From positions 1,116,001 through 1,180,000 of the forward strand of contig NZ_CP017297.1 in assembly GCF_001969445.1 (NCBI RefSeq): a stretch of 64,000 nt of DNA, written 5' to 3'. This stretch comes from Brachybacterium sp. P6-10-X1 (lineage in GTDB: Bacteria; Actinomycetota; Actinomycetes; Actinomycetales; Dermabacteraceae). A model generated the notes under the pieces. It saw only the letters and a list, made by a program, of their open reading frames with translations, did no database searches and had not been told where the DNA came from. Each line of letters opens with the position of its first letter. The first letter of the stretch is position 1. The position numbers and the translations under genes are program-made. Of this stretch, positions 48,539 to 56,642 are shown piece by piece.

Positions 48539-51097
48539 ATGCCGATCCTGACGCCGTTCCTGCCCGAGACCGCTTCCGCCGAGGGACAGGACGCGATCGT
48601 CGACGGGTTCATGGACGCCCAGGAGTCCGTCGGCCGCACCCTGTACCCGCACCAGGAGGAGGCGCTGCTGGCGATCGCGGCGGGCGATCACGTGATCGCG
48701 GCGACCCCCACCGGGTCGGGCAAGACCACGATCGCCTATTCCGCGCTCTTCGCGGCCATGGCCCGCGGTCAGCGCTCGTACTACACCGCCCCCATCAAGG
48801 CACTGGTCTCCGAGAAGTTCTTCGACCTCGTCGCGCAGTTCGGCGCCGAGAACGTGGGCATGATGACCGGGGACTCGAGCGTGAACCACGATGCACCGAT
48901 CATCGTGTGCACCGCCGAGATCTTCGCCAACCATGCCTTGCGCGACGGGCCCGCCTCCGACGTCGGCCTGGCGGTGATGGACGAGTTCCACTTCTACGGC
49001 GATTCCCAGCGCGGCTGGGCCTGGCAGGTCCCGCTCGTGGAGCTTCCGGACTGCCAGTTCGTCCTGATGAGCGCGACCCTCGGAGACGTGTCCTTCTTCG
49101 TCGAGGACCTGGAGCAGAGGACGCAGCGAGCTGTCAGCGTCATCGACGACGCCCCGCGCCCGGTGCCGCTGGACTTCCGCTGGTCGCTCGAACCCCTGCC
49201 GGACACGATCTCGACGATCCTGGCCGATCGCGACGCCCCGGTCTACATCGTCCACTTCACCCAGAAGGACGCCCTGGAACAGGCTCAGTCGCTGCTCTCC
49301 CAGAAGGTCCTCACCACCGAGGAGAAGGGACGGATCCGGGAGATCATCGGGGACTTCCGCTTCTCCCGTGGGTTCGGGCAGATCCTGTCCAAGCTCGTCC
49401 GCGAGGGCATCGGCGTCCACCATGCCGGGATGCTGCCGAAGTACCGCCGTCTGGTCGAGAAGCTCGCCCAGTCGGGCCTGTTGAAGGTCATCTGCGGCAC
49501 GGACACCCTCGGCGTCGGCATCAACGTGCCCATCCGCACCGTGCTGCTGACGGGGCTCGCGAAGTTCGACGGCTCCCGGACACGTCTGCTGAACGCCCGC
49601 GAGTTCCACCAGATCGCCGGCCGAGCGGGCCGCGCCGGGTTCGACACCATCGGCCACGTCGTGGTCCAGGCACCGATCTGGACCATCGAGTTCGAGCGGG
49701 AGCGGGCCAAGCACCGGGCTCGTGAGGATGCCGGGAAGGTCTCCAACAGCGCCAAGAAGCGCAAGAAGGAACCCAAGCCGAAGATCCCCGACGGCGCGGT
49801 CAGCTGGTCCGAGGCGAACATGACCAAGCTGGTCGAGAACGCACCCGAGTCCCTGCGTCCTCACCTGAAGATCACCGCGGGCATGGAGCTGGCGCTGATC
49901 TCCCGGCCCGGTGACGCCATCGCCGCGGGCCGTCACCTGATCATGACCAGCCATCAGACCCGCACCCAGAAACTGGCGCTGATCAAGGACGCGCTCGCGA
50001 TCCTCAAGGGGCTGCGGGACGCCGAGATCATCGAGGTGCTGCCGGAGCCCGACCACCTCGGTCGGCGGCTCGTCCTGGTCGAGGACCTCCAGCTGGACTT
50101 CACGATGAACCAGCCGCTGGCGCCCTTCGCGATCGCGATGATCGACACCCTCGACGAGGAGTCGCAGTCGCTGACGATGGACACCGTCTCGATCATCGAG
50201 GCGATCCTCGAGGACCCGCGCCAGATCCTGCTGGCGCAGCAGAATGCCGCCAAGGGCGAGCTGTTGGCCGAGCTGAAGGCCGACGGGGTCGAGTACACCG
50301 AGCGCATGGCCCAGCTCGACGAGGTCACCTGGCCCAAGCCCCTGGAGGAGGATCTCGAGGCCGCCCTGGAGATCTATGCGAAGGCCCGACCCTGGGTGCG
50401 GGTGGAGGACCTCTCCCCCAAGTCTGTGGTCCGGGAGATCCACGAGACCGGCCAGACCTTCTCCGAGTTCGTCCAGCGCTACGGCCTGCAGCGCTCCGAG
50501 GGCATCGTGCTGCGATACCTCTCCGACGCCTACCAGGCGCTGCGCCGCACCATTCCCCAGGACCTGCGCACCGAAGAGCTCGAGGACCTCATCGAATGGC
50601 TCGGAGTGCTGGTGCGGGGCATCGACTCCTCCTTGCTGGACGAGTGGGAGGCCCTCTCGCATCCCGAGGACGCGGAACAGGACGGTGCCAGCGAGATCCG
50701 CCCGAGCTCTCCACGCGGACTGTCGGCACAGACCAAGGTGCTGCGCACGATGGTGCGTGCGGCCATGTGGCAGCGCGTGGAGCACTTCGCCTTCGAGCGC
50801 GAGCAGCGTCTGGCGGAGCTGGACGGGGATTCCGGCTGGGACCGTCCGGCGTGGGCGAAGGCGATGGACGCCTACTACGACACCTACGACGATGTCGGCA
50901 TCGACGGCCCGGCGCGCTCCCCGCAGCTGCTGCAGATCACGGAGGAGTCGAAGCTCTGGCGGATCCGCCAGGTGCTCGCCGACCCGGAGGGCAACCACGA
51001 CTGGGCGATCGAGGCCGAGCTCGACCTCGAGGCCACCGATGAGGCAGGAGAGCCGGTCCTGGAGATCACCCACGTCGGCGACATCGCGGACCGCTGA
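48539..51097 (+). CDS. DEAD/DEAH-box helicase with DUF3516
   Basis: An 852-residue superfamily-2 helicase of the Ski2-like kind with the actinobacterial DUF3516 C-terminus. It has Walker A AATPTGSGKTTIAY, motif Ia YTAPIKALVSEKF, DExH box VMDEFHFYGDSQRGW, SATLGD, then GVHHAGMLPKYRRLVEKLAQSGLLKVICGTDTLGVGINVPIRTVLLTGL and HQIAGRAGRAGFD. A basic KKRKKEPKPK linker precedes the C-terminal half. It probably acts on RNA. It ends at a strong terminator shared with the convergent repeat-peptide gene. Confidence 0.93.
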   Translation: MPILTPFLPETASAEGQDAIVDGFMDAQESVGRTLYPHQEEALLAIAAGDHVIAATPTGSGKTTIAYSALFAAMARGQRSYYTAPIKALVSEKFFDLVAQFGAENVGMMTGDSSVNHDAPIIVCTAEIFANHALRDGPASDVGLAVMDEFHFYGDSQRGWAWQVPLVELPDCQFVLMSATLGDVSFFVEDLEQRTQRAVSVIDDAPRPVPLDFRWSLEPLPDTISTILADRDAPVYIVHFTQKDALEQAQSLLSQKVLTTEEKGRIREIIGDFRFSRGFGQILSKLVREGIGVHHAGMLPKYRRLVEKLAQSGLLKVICGTDTLGVGINVPIRTVLLTGLAKFDGSRTRLLNAREFHQIAGRAGRAGFDTIGHVVVQAPIWTIEFERERAKHRAREDAGKVSNSAKKRKKEPKPKIPDGAVSWSEANMTKLVENAPESLRPHLKITAGMELALISRPGDAIAAGRHLIMTSHQTRTQKLALIKDALAILKGLRDAEIIEVLPEPDHLGRRLVLVEDLQLDFTMNQPLAPFAIAMIDTLDEESQSLTMDTVSIIEAILEDPRQILLAQQNAAKGELLAELKADGVEYTERMAQLDEVTWPKPLEEDLEAALEIYAKARPWVRVEDLSPKSVVREIHETGQTFSEFVQRYGLQRSEGIVLRYLSDAYQALRRTIPQDLRTEELEDLIEWLGVLVRGIDSSLLDEWEALSHPEDAEQDGASEIRPSSPRGLSAQTKVLRTMVRAAMWQRVEHFAFEREQRLAELDGDSGWDRPAWAKAMDAYYDTYDDVGIDGPARSPQLLQITEESKLWRIRQVLADPEGNHDWAIEAELDLEATDEAGEPVLEITHVGDIADR

Positions 51098-51121
51098 ACC
51101 GCCCGCGTCCTGACAGCAGAA

Positions 51122-51150
51122 GAGGACGGTGCCCGGCGGGCGCCGTCCTC
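51122..51150. terminator. Bidirectional terminator, helicase/repeat peptide
   Basis: GAGGACGGTGCCC (51122-51134) and GGGCGCCGTCCTC (51138-51150) form a 13-bp stem (one G-U) with a 3-nt loop, 24 nt after the helicase stop and 51 nt after the repeat-peptide stop. It can terminate both convergent genes. Confidence 0.8.
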
Positions 51151-51201
51151 CTGCCGTCTCAGGCCGACCTGATCAGACGGCCTGCGGGGTCGCACACGGG
51201 G

Positions 51202-51465
51202 TCACCGCCCCTGCGGGTTGCCCCAGATCATCGGGTTGACCTCCACGAACTGGGGGTTCACCTCCACGAACTGCGGATTCACCTCCACGAACTGCGGGTT
51301 CACCTCGACGAACTGGGGATTCACCTCGACGGCCGAGGCCAGACCGGCGCCTGCGAAGCTCAGTCCCGCAGCGAGGGCGGCACCACCGAGAACGCGCGCT
51401 CCACGGCGCATCCAGGTCGGGGTGGAGGGGTGGGAGGACGTCGTGTCGCTCATGGGAGTCATCAT
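51202..51465 (-). CDS. Secreted VEVNPQF-repeat peptide
   Basis: An 87-residue precursor. Residues 1-45 are a signal peptide: basic MRRGAR, hydrophobic VLGGAALAAGLSFAGAG, cleavage motif LASA. The predicted mature peptide is 42 residues: four exact VEVNPQF heptads, then VEVNPMIWGNPQGR. It contains no Cys and no other domain. GAAAGG lies 5 nt before ATG 51465 (8 nt before the adjacent ATG 51462). The four DNA copies differ only in synonymous bases. I recognise no family. It lies 163 nt downstream of a secreted protease gene on the same strand, after a hairpin, so it may have its own promoter. Confidence 0.85.
   Translation of the reverse strand: MMTPMSDTTSSHPSTPTWMRRGARVLGGAALAAGLSFAGAGLASAVEVNPQFVEVNPQFVEVNPQFVEVNPQFVEVNPMIWGNPQGR
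51247..51330 (-). repeat. 21-bp tandem repeats encoding VEVNPQF
   Basis: Four head-to-tail 21-bp units (51310-51330, 51289-51309, 51268-51288, 51247-51267 in coding order) followed by a diverged partial unit. Variation is confined to Val GTC/GTG, Asn AAT/AAC and Pro CCC/CCG third positions, so the peptide is identical in every copy. Confidence 0.95.
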
Positions 51466-51578
51466 CGGCACCTTTCGCAGAACTGGCATCGGATCCAGCA
51501 CCATCTCCGAGGAGAATACCCACACTTGTCTGGTTTGCACCAGTACTTCCGACCTGTCGATCACGTCGGGCGCGAACC

Positions 51579-51608
51579 GTGGCCGGCACCTGTCGGGACA
51601 CCGGCCAC
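51579..51608 (-). terminator. Hairpin after the protease gene
   Basis: GTGGCCGG (51579-51586) pairs with CCGGCCAC (51601-51608); TGTC-GG-GACA can pair inside. It starts 20 nt after the protease stop and before the repeat-peptide gene, so it may terminate or attenuate read-through. A TATTCT with weak upstream match follows nearer the peptide gene. Confidence 0.6.
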
Positions 51609-51628
51609 GGCGCAGGAGGCGCAGGAGG

Positions 51629-52669
51629 TCAGGCGGCCGCTGCGGCCTCGTAGAGGTCCTGGGCGACGTCGCCGAGGTAGGGGCCGTACATGACACCCGG
51701 CTGCGTGGTGTAGCCGAAGCTGTTGACCGAGACCTGGAGCCCGGAGGCGCCCTGCCCCACGAACCAGGGGCCGCCGGAGGATCCGCCGGTCATGTCGCAG
51801 TCGATGCCCTGGTCATCGGTGCCGCCGACCGTGTCGTCGAAGCCGGTTCCCTGGCACTGCTCGAGGCTCTCGCCGTCGAAGGGTGCCGCCGCAGGGTAGC
51901 CGTAGGAGGTGTAGAGCTCACCGCGCTCGGTGTTGAACTCGATGCCGGAGCCGCCCACGGCGTCGGTCAGGTTCGCCGCACCGCTCTCCGGCTCGACGAC
52001 CGCGAAGGCGATGTCGTAGTTCATGTCCTCGGTGGAGACCCACTGGTCGGTGGCGTACAGGTCCGAGGCACCCCACAGCCCGTAGGGGGTGGAGCCCTGG
52101 TCATAGCCGGGGGCGAAGACCCAGTTGTCCGCCCAGGTCCCGGCATTGTTCACGCAGTGGCCGGCGGTCGAGACGGTCGAGCCGTTGCCGGAGGCCACCG
52201 CATTGCCGGAGCACACGTAATCGGTGCCTCCGACGGTGAAGAAGACCTTGCCGACGTGGTCGGTGCCCGCGGCCTGGGTCCCACTCTCCGTCCCTGCCTC
52301 GGCGTCCTGGCCGGAGGCCTCCTGCGCCTCGGCCCGGACCTGCGGGTCCACCTCGACGGCGGGGATGCTCTCGGTCGCCGAGCTCTCGACCTGTCGGTCG
52401 ATCGCCTCTTCGTCGGCGACGAGCTCGGCGGCCGGGGTCGCCGACTCCATCCGCTCGGCGGTCCAGTACTGGGTGGCGACCTCCCGAGCCGTGGAGGACA
52501 GGGCGGTCGATTCGAGGTCGCCGTCATCGACCGGGTCGGCCGCGGCCATGCCGACGACGCCGAGCGTCAGCGCTGCGGCGACGGCGATGCCGCTCGCGGC
52601 GCGAGCACAGCGGGTGAGGGCACCGGGTGGGGAGGAGGGGGTGTCCTGGGTTTCCGGGGAGGGGATCAC
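51629..52669 (-). CDS. Secreted chymotrypsin-fold serine protease
   Basis: A 346-residue exported protease (S1/glutamyl-endopeptidase-like). The signal peptide runs ARAASGIAVAAALTLGVVGMAAA. A pro-region of about 90 residues follows (including PAVEVDPQVRAEAQ), then the catalytic domain from VGKVFFTVGGTDYVCSGNAV. The triad is His in VSTAGHCVN, Asp in MNYDIAFAVV and Ser in MTGGSSGGPWF. GTG 52669 has GAAAGGA about 8 nt upstream. Specificity cannot be read with certainty. CRP-like and palindromic sites precede it; the repeat-peptide gene follows. Confidence 0.9.
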   Translation of the reverse strand: MIPSPETQDTPSSPPGALTRCARAASGIAVAAALTLGVVGMAAADPVDDGDLESTALSSTAREVATQYWTAERMESATPAAELVADEEAIDRQVESSATESIPAVEVDPQVRAEAQEASGQDAEAGTESGTQAAGTDHVGKVFFTVGGTDYVCSGNAVASGNGSTVSTAGHCVNNAGTWADNWVFAPGYDQGSTPYGLWGASDLYATDQWVSTEDMNYDIAFAVVEPESGAANLTDAVGGSGIEFNTERGELYTSYGYPAAAPFDGESLEQCQGTGFDDTVGGTDDQGIDCDMTGGSSGGPWFVGQGASGLQVSVNSFGYTTQPGVMYGPYLGDVAQDLYEAAAAA

Positions 52670-52732
52670 CGTGAGGTCCTTTCAGAGGGGAAAAGGGGAG
52701 CGGTCCGGGAACCGCGGCGCCACTTTACGCAT

Positions 52733-52748
52733 GGTGATCTTGTTCACA
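52733..52748 (-). promoter_or_regulatory. CRP/GlxR-like site before the protease
   Basis: On the minus strand TGTGA-ACAAGA-TCACC matches the CRP-family consensus TGTGA-N6-TCACA at nine of ten positions. It lies about 64 bp before the GTG, close to a possible TAAAGT -10. Control by a GlxR-type cAMP receptor is inferred. Confidence 0.5.
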
Positions 52749-52768
52749 CCAGGGGTTCGGGGCAGCAG

Positions 52769-52784
52769 GTGACCGATCGGTCAC
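52769..52784. promoter_or_regulatory. 16-bp perfect palindrome before the protease
   Basis: GTGACCGATCGGTCAC is fully symmetric and lies 100 bp upstream of the protease start, overlapping the stop codon of the small gene upstream. Such sequences are typical TetR-family operators. No TetR gene is adjacent. Confidence 0.55.
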
Positions 52785-53077
52785 TTCTCCGTCGCACCCT
52801 CGCTGTCCGGCTCGGGGCCGTCCGCCCCCTCCTCGACGGCTTCGGCATCGGGAGCGTCGCTGCTGGTGAGGAACCCGTACTGCTCCCCTACTGGCCGCTC
52901 GTGGTCGTCCTGTGCGTCGTCGGCGGACGCGAGTGAGGACGACGAGGGCGGTTCCTTCCGGATCTGCGCGGGGCGCGCCTCCCGCCGTCGCGTCGGTGTC
53001 CAGTAGGCGGCCGCGGCGGCCCCGTCCCGGCCGTGCTCGCGCGGGGTGGGGTCCTCGGAGCGGCGTGCGGTCATCAT
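52781..53077 (-). CDS. Small hypothetical protein in nar operon tail
   Basis: A 98-residue hydrophilic protein, probably disordered: MMTARRSEDPTPREHGRDG, then AAAAYWTPTRRREARPAQIRKEPPSSSS and an acidic end (DAEAVEEGADGPEPDSEGATEK). GGAGGAGG lies directly upstream of the ATG, so it is likely translated. It follows DUF6457 and narI on the same strand with a 54-bp gap. No family is recognised. Confidence 0.6.
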   Translation of the reverse strand: MMTARRSEDPTPREHGRDGAAAAAYWTPTRRREARPAQIRKEPPSSSSLASADDAQDDHERPVGEQYGFLTSSDAPDAEAVEEGADGPEPDSEGATEK

Positions 53078-53131
53078 GGTCCTCCTCCGTCTGCCGAACC
53101 GTCAGCGGACGTCGCGCCGCCGGCTCCTGCC

Positions 53132-53413
53132 TCAGCTGCCGACGGGCGCCGCGTCCGCGGCGGTGACCTGCTCGACCATCCTGCAGGCGTCCTCGAGCCC
53201 AGCACCGCGGGCGACGGCGGCCCCGACCAGGAACGCGGAGATCGGAGCCATGGAGCGCTGGACGCCCTCGGCCACGACCCCGGTCATCTCGTGCACCCGG
53301 TCGACATCGAGGTCGACGCCGCCGACGTCCAGTTCCGCGGCCACGCGCCGCAGCCAGGGCAGCAGCGCGGCCTCCCAATCATCCTGCAGGGTCACCGGGG
53401 GCTTGGACACCAT
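53132..53413 (-). CDS. DUF6457 protein
   Basis: A 93-residue protein matching DUF6457 by eye: LQDDWEAALLPWLRRVAAELDVGGVDLDVDRVHEMTGVVAEGVQRSMAPISAFLVGAAVARGAG. The family is commonly encoded with molybdopterin-cofactor genes, which fits its place behind molybdoenzyme genes. Its ATG overlaps the narI stop by 1 nt, indicating coupling to nitrate reductase. It may help cofactor supply or insertion; that is inference. Confidence 0.8.
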   Translation of the reverse strand: MVSKPPVTLQDDWEAALLPWLRRVAAELDVGGVDLDVDRVHEMTGVVAEGVQRSMAPISAFLVGAAVARGAGLEDACRMVEQVTAADAAPVGS

Positions 53414-54144
53414 CAGAACTTCACCTTCTCCCACCCGCGGCGCTCGGCCTCACCGCGCGGGTCCTTGCTGCGGTACAGGATGTACGGCCGGGTCAGATAG
53501 CCCAACGGTGCCGCGAAGACGTGCACCAGACGGGTGAAGGGCCAGATCGCGAACAGCGTCAGCGCGGACAGCACGTGCAGCTGGAAGAAGATCGGGGCCT
53601 GGGACATGAGGTCGGTCGAGGGGCGCAGCGTCCAGAAGTTGCGGAACCAGACCGAGACGCCCTCGCGGTAGTCGTAGGTGCCGAAAGCGGTGTGCACCAC
53701 CGTGGCGAGCACGCCGCAGACGATGGTCATCGCCAGCAGCAGGTACATGAGCTTGTCCCCGGCGGTCGTCGCGCCGAACACGCGGGTGTTGGTGCGTCGG
53801 CGGTACAGCAGGATCATCAGGCCGCCGACGCAGGCCACGGCCGCCGCCAGCCCGATCGTGATCGCCATCAGGTGGTACATGTGGTCGGTGATCCCGAAGA
53901 ACCGGGTCCAGGACTTCGGCACGCCCAGGCCCACCGCGTGTCCGAAGAAGATCCCGATGATCCCGTAGTGGAACATCGGCGAACCGATGGACAGCAGCGT
54001 GGACTCGTAGATCTGACTGGAGCGGGTGGTCCAGCCGAAGCGGTCGTTGCGGAATCGCCAGACGTGTCCGAGGACGAACACGGCGAGCACCATGTAGGGA
54101 TACACCACCCACAGCAGCAGCTGGAGCGTCGTGGCGTCATTCAT
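53413..54144 (-). CDS. narI: Respiratory nitrate reductase gamma subunit
   Basis: A 243-residue membrane cytochrome b that passes quinol electrons to NarH. Five hydrophobic segments begin with LLLWVVYPYMVLAVFVLGHVWRFRNDRFGW. Haem-ligand histidines are expected in SPMFHYGIIGIFFGHAVG and FFQLHVLSALTLFAIWPFTRLVHVF. The ATG overlaps the narJ stop (ATGA). Confidence 0.95.
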   Translation of the reverse strand: MNDATTLQLLLWVVYPYMVLAVFVLGHVWRFRNDRFGWTTRSSQIYESTLLSIGSPMFHYGIIGIFFGHAVGLGVPKSWTRFFGITDHMYHLMAITIGLAAAVACVGGLMILLYRRRTNTRVFGATTAGDKLMYLLLAMTIVCGVLATVVHTAFGTYDYREGVSVWFRNFWTLRPSTDLMSQAPIFFQLHVLSALTLFAIWPFTRLVHVFAAPLGYLTRPYILYRSKDPRGEAERRGWEKVKF

Positions 54145-54971
54145 GAGGGTCGTCCTCTCATCAGGTCCACCGGCACCGGCCCGGGTGCCGCCGTGTGGGA
54201 ACCGCAGGAATCGGACGGGGAGGCGGCGAAGGTCTGGCCGGCCAGGTCCGCCGCATCACCGTCCGGGCCGTACCCGTCCAGTCCCACGGTCTCCTCCTCG
54301 GGACCCTCCGAGGCCAGCTTCAGCACTGCGTCGCGATCCTCGGCGTCCAGCCGCGGCAGCGTCGCGCACAGCGCCACCAGGGAGCCGTGCCAGGGCGAGG
54401 CGATCTCGGCGAGGTGCAACCGCAGCAGCTCCACGCCCGGACGGTTGGCGCGCAGGATCTTCGCGCCGCGCTCGGCGTCGTGCCCGGCGGCGAACTCGAG
54501 CACCACCGGCAGGTGGTCCGGCAGCTCGTCGGCACCGATCTCCAGCCCCGCGGCACGGAAGTCCTGCTTGATGCGCAGCAGGGCCATGCCGCGTCGGCGG
54601 GTATCGCCGTGACTGAAGTAGGTCAGATGCAGGCAGCCTCGGCGGCGGGTGTCGAAGGTGTCGACGTAGTCCTCCTGGATGCTCACCGCCTCCCGCCCTT
54701 CGAGCGCCTCGAGGGTCGCCAGCAGGCCGGAGCGCGCAGGCTCCGGCACCGAGTCGGTGAGCTCCCGCAGCGCCGGGAGACGTCCGAGGGTGTCCTCGTG
54801 CGGGTAGGTCAGCAGCCACGACACGGCGATCCAGGTCACCCGCAGCTGCTCGGTGGACATCCCCGAGGCGTGCAGCAGGTCCCGCGGCGACCGCGCGCGC
54901 CGGGGAGCCGGCTTCGTCGACGCCGTGTCGGTGTCACCGCGCCGGGTGAGGAGCCTGGCCAGGGTGCCCAT
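54141..54971 (-). CDS. narJ: Nitrate reductase assembly chaperone
   Basis: A 276-residue cytosolic chaperone of the NarJ/NarW family that assists molybdenum cofactor insertion into NarG. Typical parts are WIAVSWLLTYPHEDTLGRLPALRELTDSVP, YVDTFDTRRRGCLHLTYFSHGDTRRRGMALLRIKQDFRAAGLEIGADELPDHLPVVLEFAA. It has an actinobacteria-like C-terminal extension. The ATG shares one base with the narH stop. Confidence 0.94.
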   Translation of the reverse strand: MGTLARLLTRRGDTDTASTKPAPRRARSPRDLLHASGMSTEQLRVTWIAVSWLLTYPHEDTLGRLPALRELTDSVPEPARSGLLATLEALEGREAVSIQEDYVDTFDTRRRGCLHLTYFSHGDTRRRGMALLRIKQDFRAAGLEIGADELPDHLPVVLEFAAGHDAERGAKILRANRPGVELLRLHLAEIASPWHGSLVALCATLPRLDAEDRDAVLKLASEGPEEETVGLDGYGPDGDAADLAGQTFAASPSDSCGSHTAAPGPVPVDLMRGRPS

Positions 54972-56605
54972 CAGGCCCTCCCCGGGGACGGCTGCGGGAA
55001 CAGCCCGTCGGGCCGACCCTTGCCGTCCCAGGTCAGCAGGTTGATGCTGACGCCCTCGGGACGGCCCGGACCGTTCTCCTGGCGATTGGTGGCGTAGCCG
55101 GGCCCGGACATGCCCATCGACTCCTCCGGGAGGGACATCCCCATGCCGGGGCCCCCGGGAGCGTTCAACGGACAGTCGGTCCCGGTGGACTCGAGATCGT
55201 GGGCGGACTCGTGGTGGCCTTCGGGGATCACGTAGCGGTCGTCGTACTTCGCGATCGCCAGCAGGCGGTACATCTCCTGCATCGTCCCGCCGTCCATGCC
55301 GACGGCGTTCGCGATCCCCTCCTTGGGCTCGTTGCCGAGGTTGATGTCGCGCATGTACGAGCGCATCGCGGCCATCCGGTACAGCACGCGCTCGACCGTC
55401 GGCACGTCCCCGGCGGTGAACAGGTTCGCGAGGTACTCCACCGGGATGCGCAGCGCATCGATCGCGGAGAACAGGCTCTCCGCGTCCTCCGCGTCATAGC
55501 CGGTGTCCCGCACGACGTCCACCACGGGCGAGAGCGGCGGGATGTACCAGACCATCGGCATGGTGCGGTACTCCGGGTGCAGCGGGAGAGCGACCTCGTA
55601 GTCCTTGATCAGCTTGTAGGTGGGGGACTTCTGAGCGGCCATGATCCAGTCGTGCGGGATGCCGGCCGCCTCCGCCCCGCGGATCACCTCGGGGTCGTGC
55701 GGGTCCAGGATGATGTCCCGCTGGGAGCGGTAGAGGTCCTGCTCGTCCGTGGTCGAGGCGGCCTCGGTGACGCGGTCCGCGTCGTAGAGCACGAGGCCGA
55801 TGTAGCGCAGGCGCCCCACGCAGGTCTCGGCGCAGACCGTCGGCTCCCCCTGCTCGAGGCGGGGGTAGCAGAAGGTGCACTTCTCGGCCTTGCCGGTGCG
55901 GTGGTTGAAGTAGATCTTCTTGTAGGGGCAGCCGGTGATGCACATGCGCCAGCCGCGGCAGGTGTCCTGGTCGACCAGGACGACGCCGTCCTCTTCGCGC
56001 TTGTAGATCGCGCCGGAGGGACAGGAGGCCACGCAGGTGGGGTTCAGGCAGTGCTCGCAGATGCGCGGCAGGTAGAACATGAAGGTCTGGTCGAACTCGA
56101 ACTGCACCTTGTCCTCGATGCCCTCGAGCATCGGGTCCTTGTCCTTGTGCAGGTAGGTGCCTCCGAGGTCGTCGTCCCAGTTCCCCGACCACTCGATCTG
56201 GGTGCGCTCCCCGGTGATCAGCGACTTCGGGGGCGCGGTGGGGATGGTGTCCTGCTGTGCCGGGGCGTGCAGGAGGTTGTCGTACTCGTAGGTCCACGGC
56301 TCGTAGTAGTCCTCGATGCCGGGCAGCCTCGGGTTCGAGAACAGCTGCAGCAGCTTGGTCAGGCGGCCTCCGGCCTTGAGCTTCAGCCGCCCGTTCTTCC
56401 CCAGCTCCCAGCCGCCCTTCCACTTCTCCTGGTCCTCGTACCCGCGCGGGTACCCCTGACCGGGTCGCGTCTCGACGTTGTTGAACCACATGTATTCGGT
56501 GCCGGAGCGGTTGGTCCACGCCTGCTTGCAGGTGACCGAACAGGTGTGGCAACCGATGCACTTGTCGAGGTTCATCACCATCGACATTTGGGCCATGACT
56601 CTCAT
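54971..56605 (-). CDS. narH: Respiratory nitrate reductase beta subunit
   Basis: A 544-residue iron-sulfur subunit carrying one [3Fe-4S] and three [4Fe-4S] clusters. Cysteine groups include DKCIGCHTCSVTCKQAW, CEHCLNPTCVASCPSGAIYK, the [3Fe-4S]-type CRGWRMCITGCPYKK and CTFCYPRLEQGEPTVCAETCVGRLRY. The start has AAGGAGAG at the right distance before ATG 56605. It is 37 nt after narG and overlaps narJ. Confidence 0.96.
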   Translation of the reverse strand: MRVMAQMSMVMNLDKCIGCHTCSVTCKQAWTNRSGTEYMWFNNVETRPGQGYPRGYEDQEKWKGGWELGKNGRLKLKAGGRLTKLLQLFSNPRLPGIEDYYEPWTYEYDNLLHAPAQQDTIPTAPPKSLITGERTQIEWSGNWDDDLGGTYLHKDKDPMLEGIEDKVQFEFDQTFMFYLPRICEHCLNPTCVASCPSGAIYKREEDGVVLVDQDTCRGWRMCITGCPYKKIYFNHRTGKAEKCTFCYPRLEQGEPTVCAETCVGRLRYIGLVLYDADRVTEAASTTDEQDLYRSQRDIILDPHDPEVIRGAEAAGIPHDWIMAAQKSPTYKLIKDYEVALPLHPEYRTMPMVWYIPPLSPVVDVVRDTGYDAEDAESLFSAIDALRIPVEYLANLFTAGDVPTVERVLYRMAAMRSYMRDINLGNEPKEGIANAVGMDGGTMQEMYRLLAIAKYDDRYVIPEGHHESAHDLESTGTDCPLNAPGGPGMGMSLPEESMGMSGPGYATNRQENGPGRPEGVSINLLTWDGKGRPDGLFPQPSPGRA

Positions 56606-56642
56606 CGAGGCTCTCCTTCGCTCTGTGTTCGTCGGGCCGGGC

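Noticed and set aside
48443..51073. An 876-codon open frame opposite the DUF3516 helicase
   Set aside because: Antisense shadow; the plus-strand helicase motifs are complete.
51247..51330. CRISPR array
   Set aside because: The 21-bp repeats are contiguous with no spacers and lie in frame in an ORF with a signal peptide.
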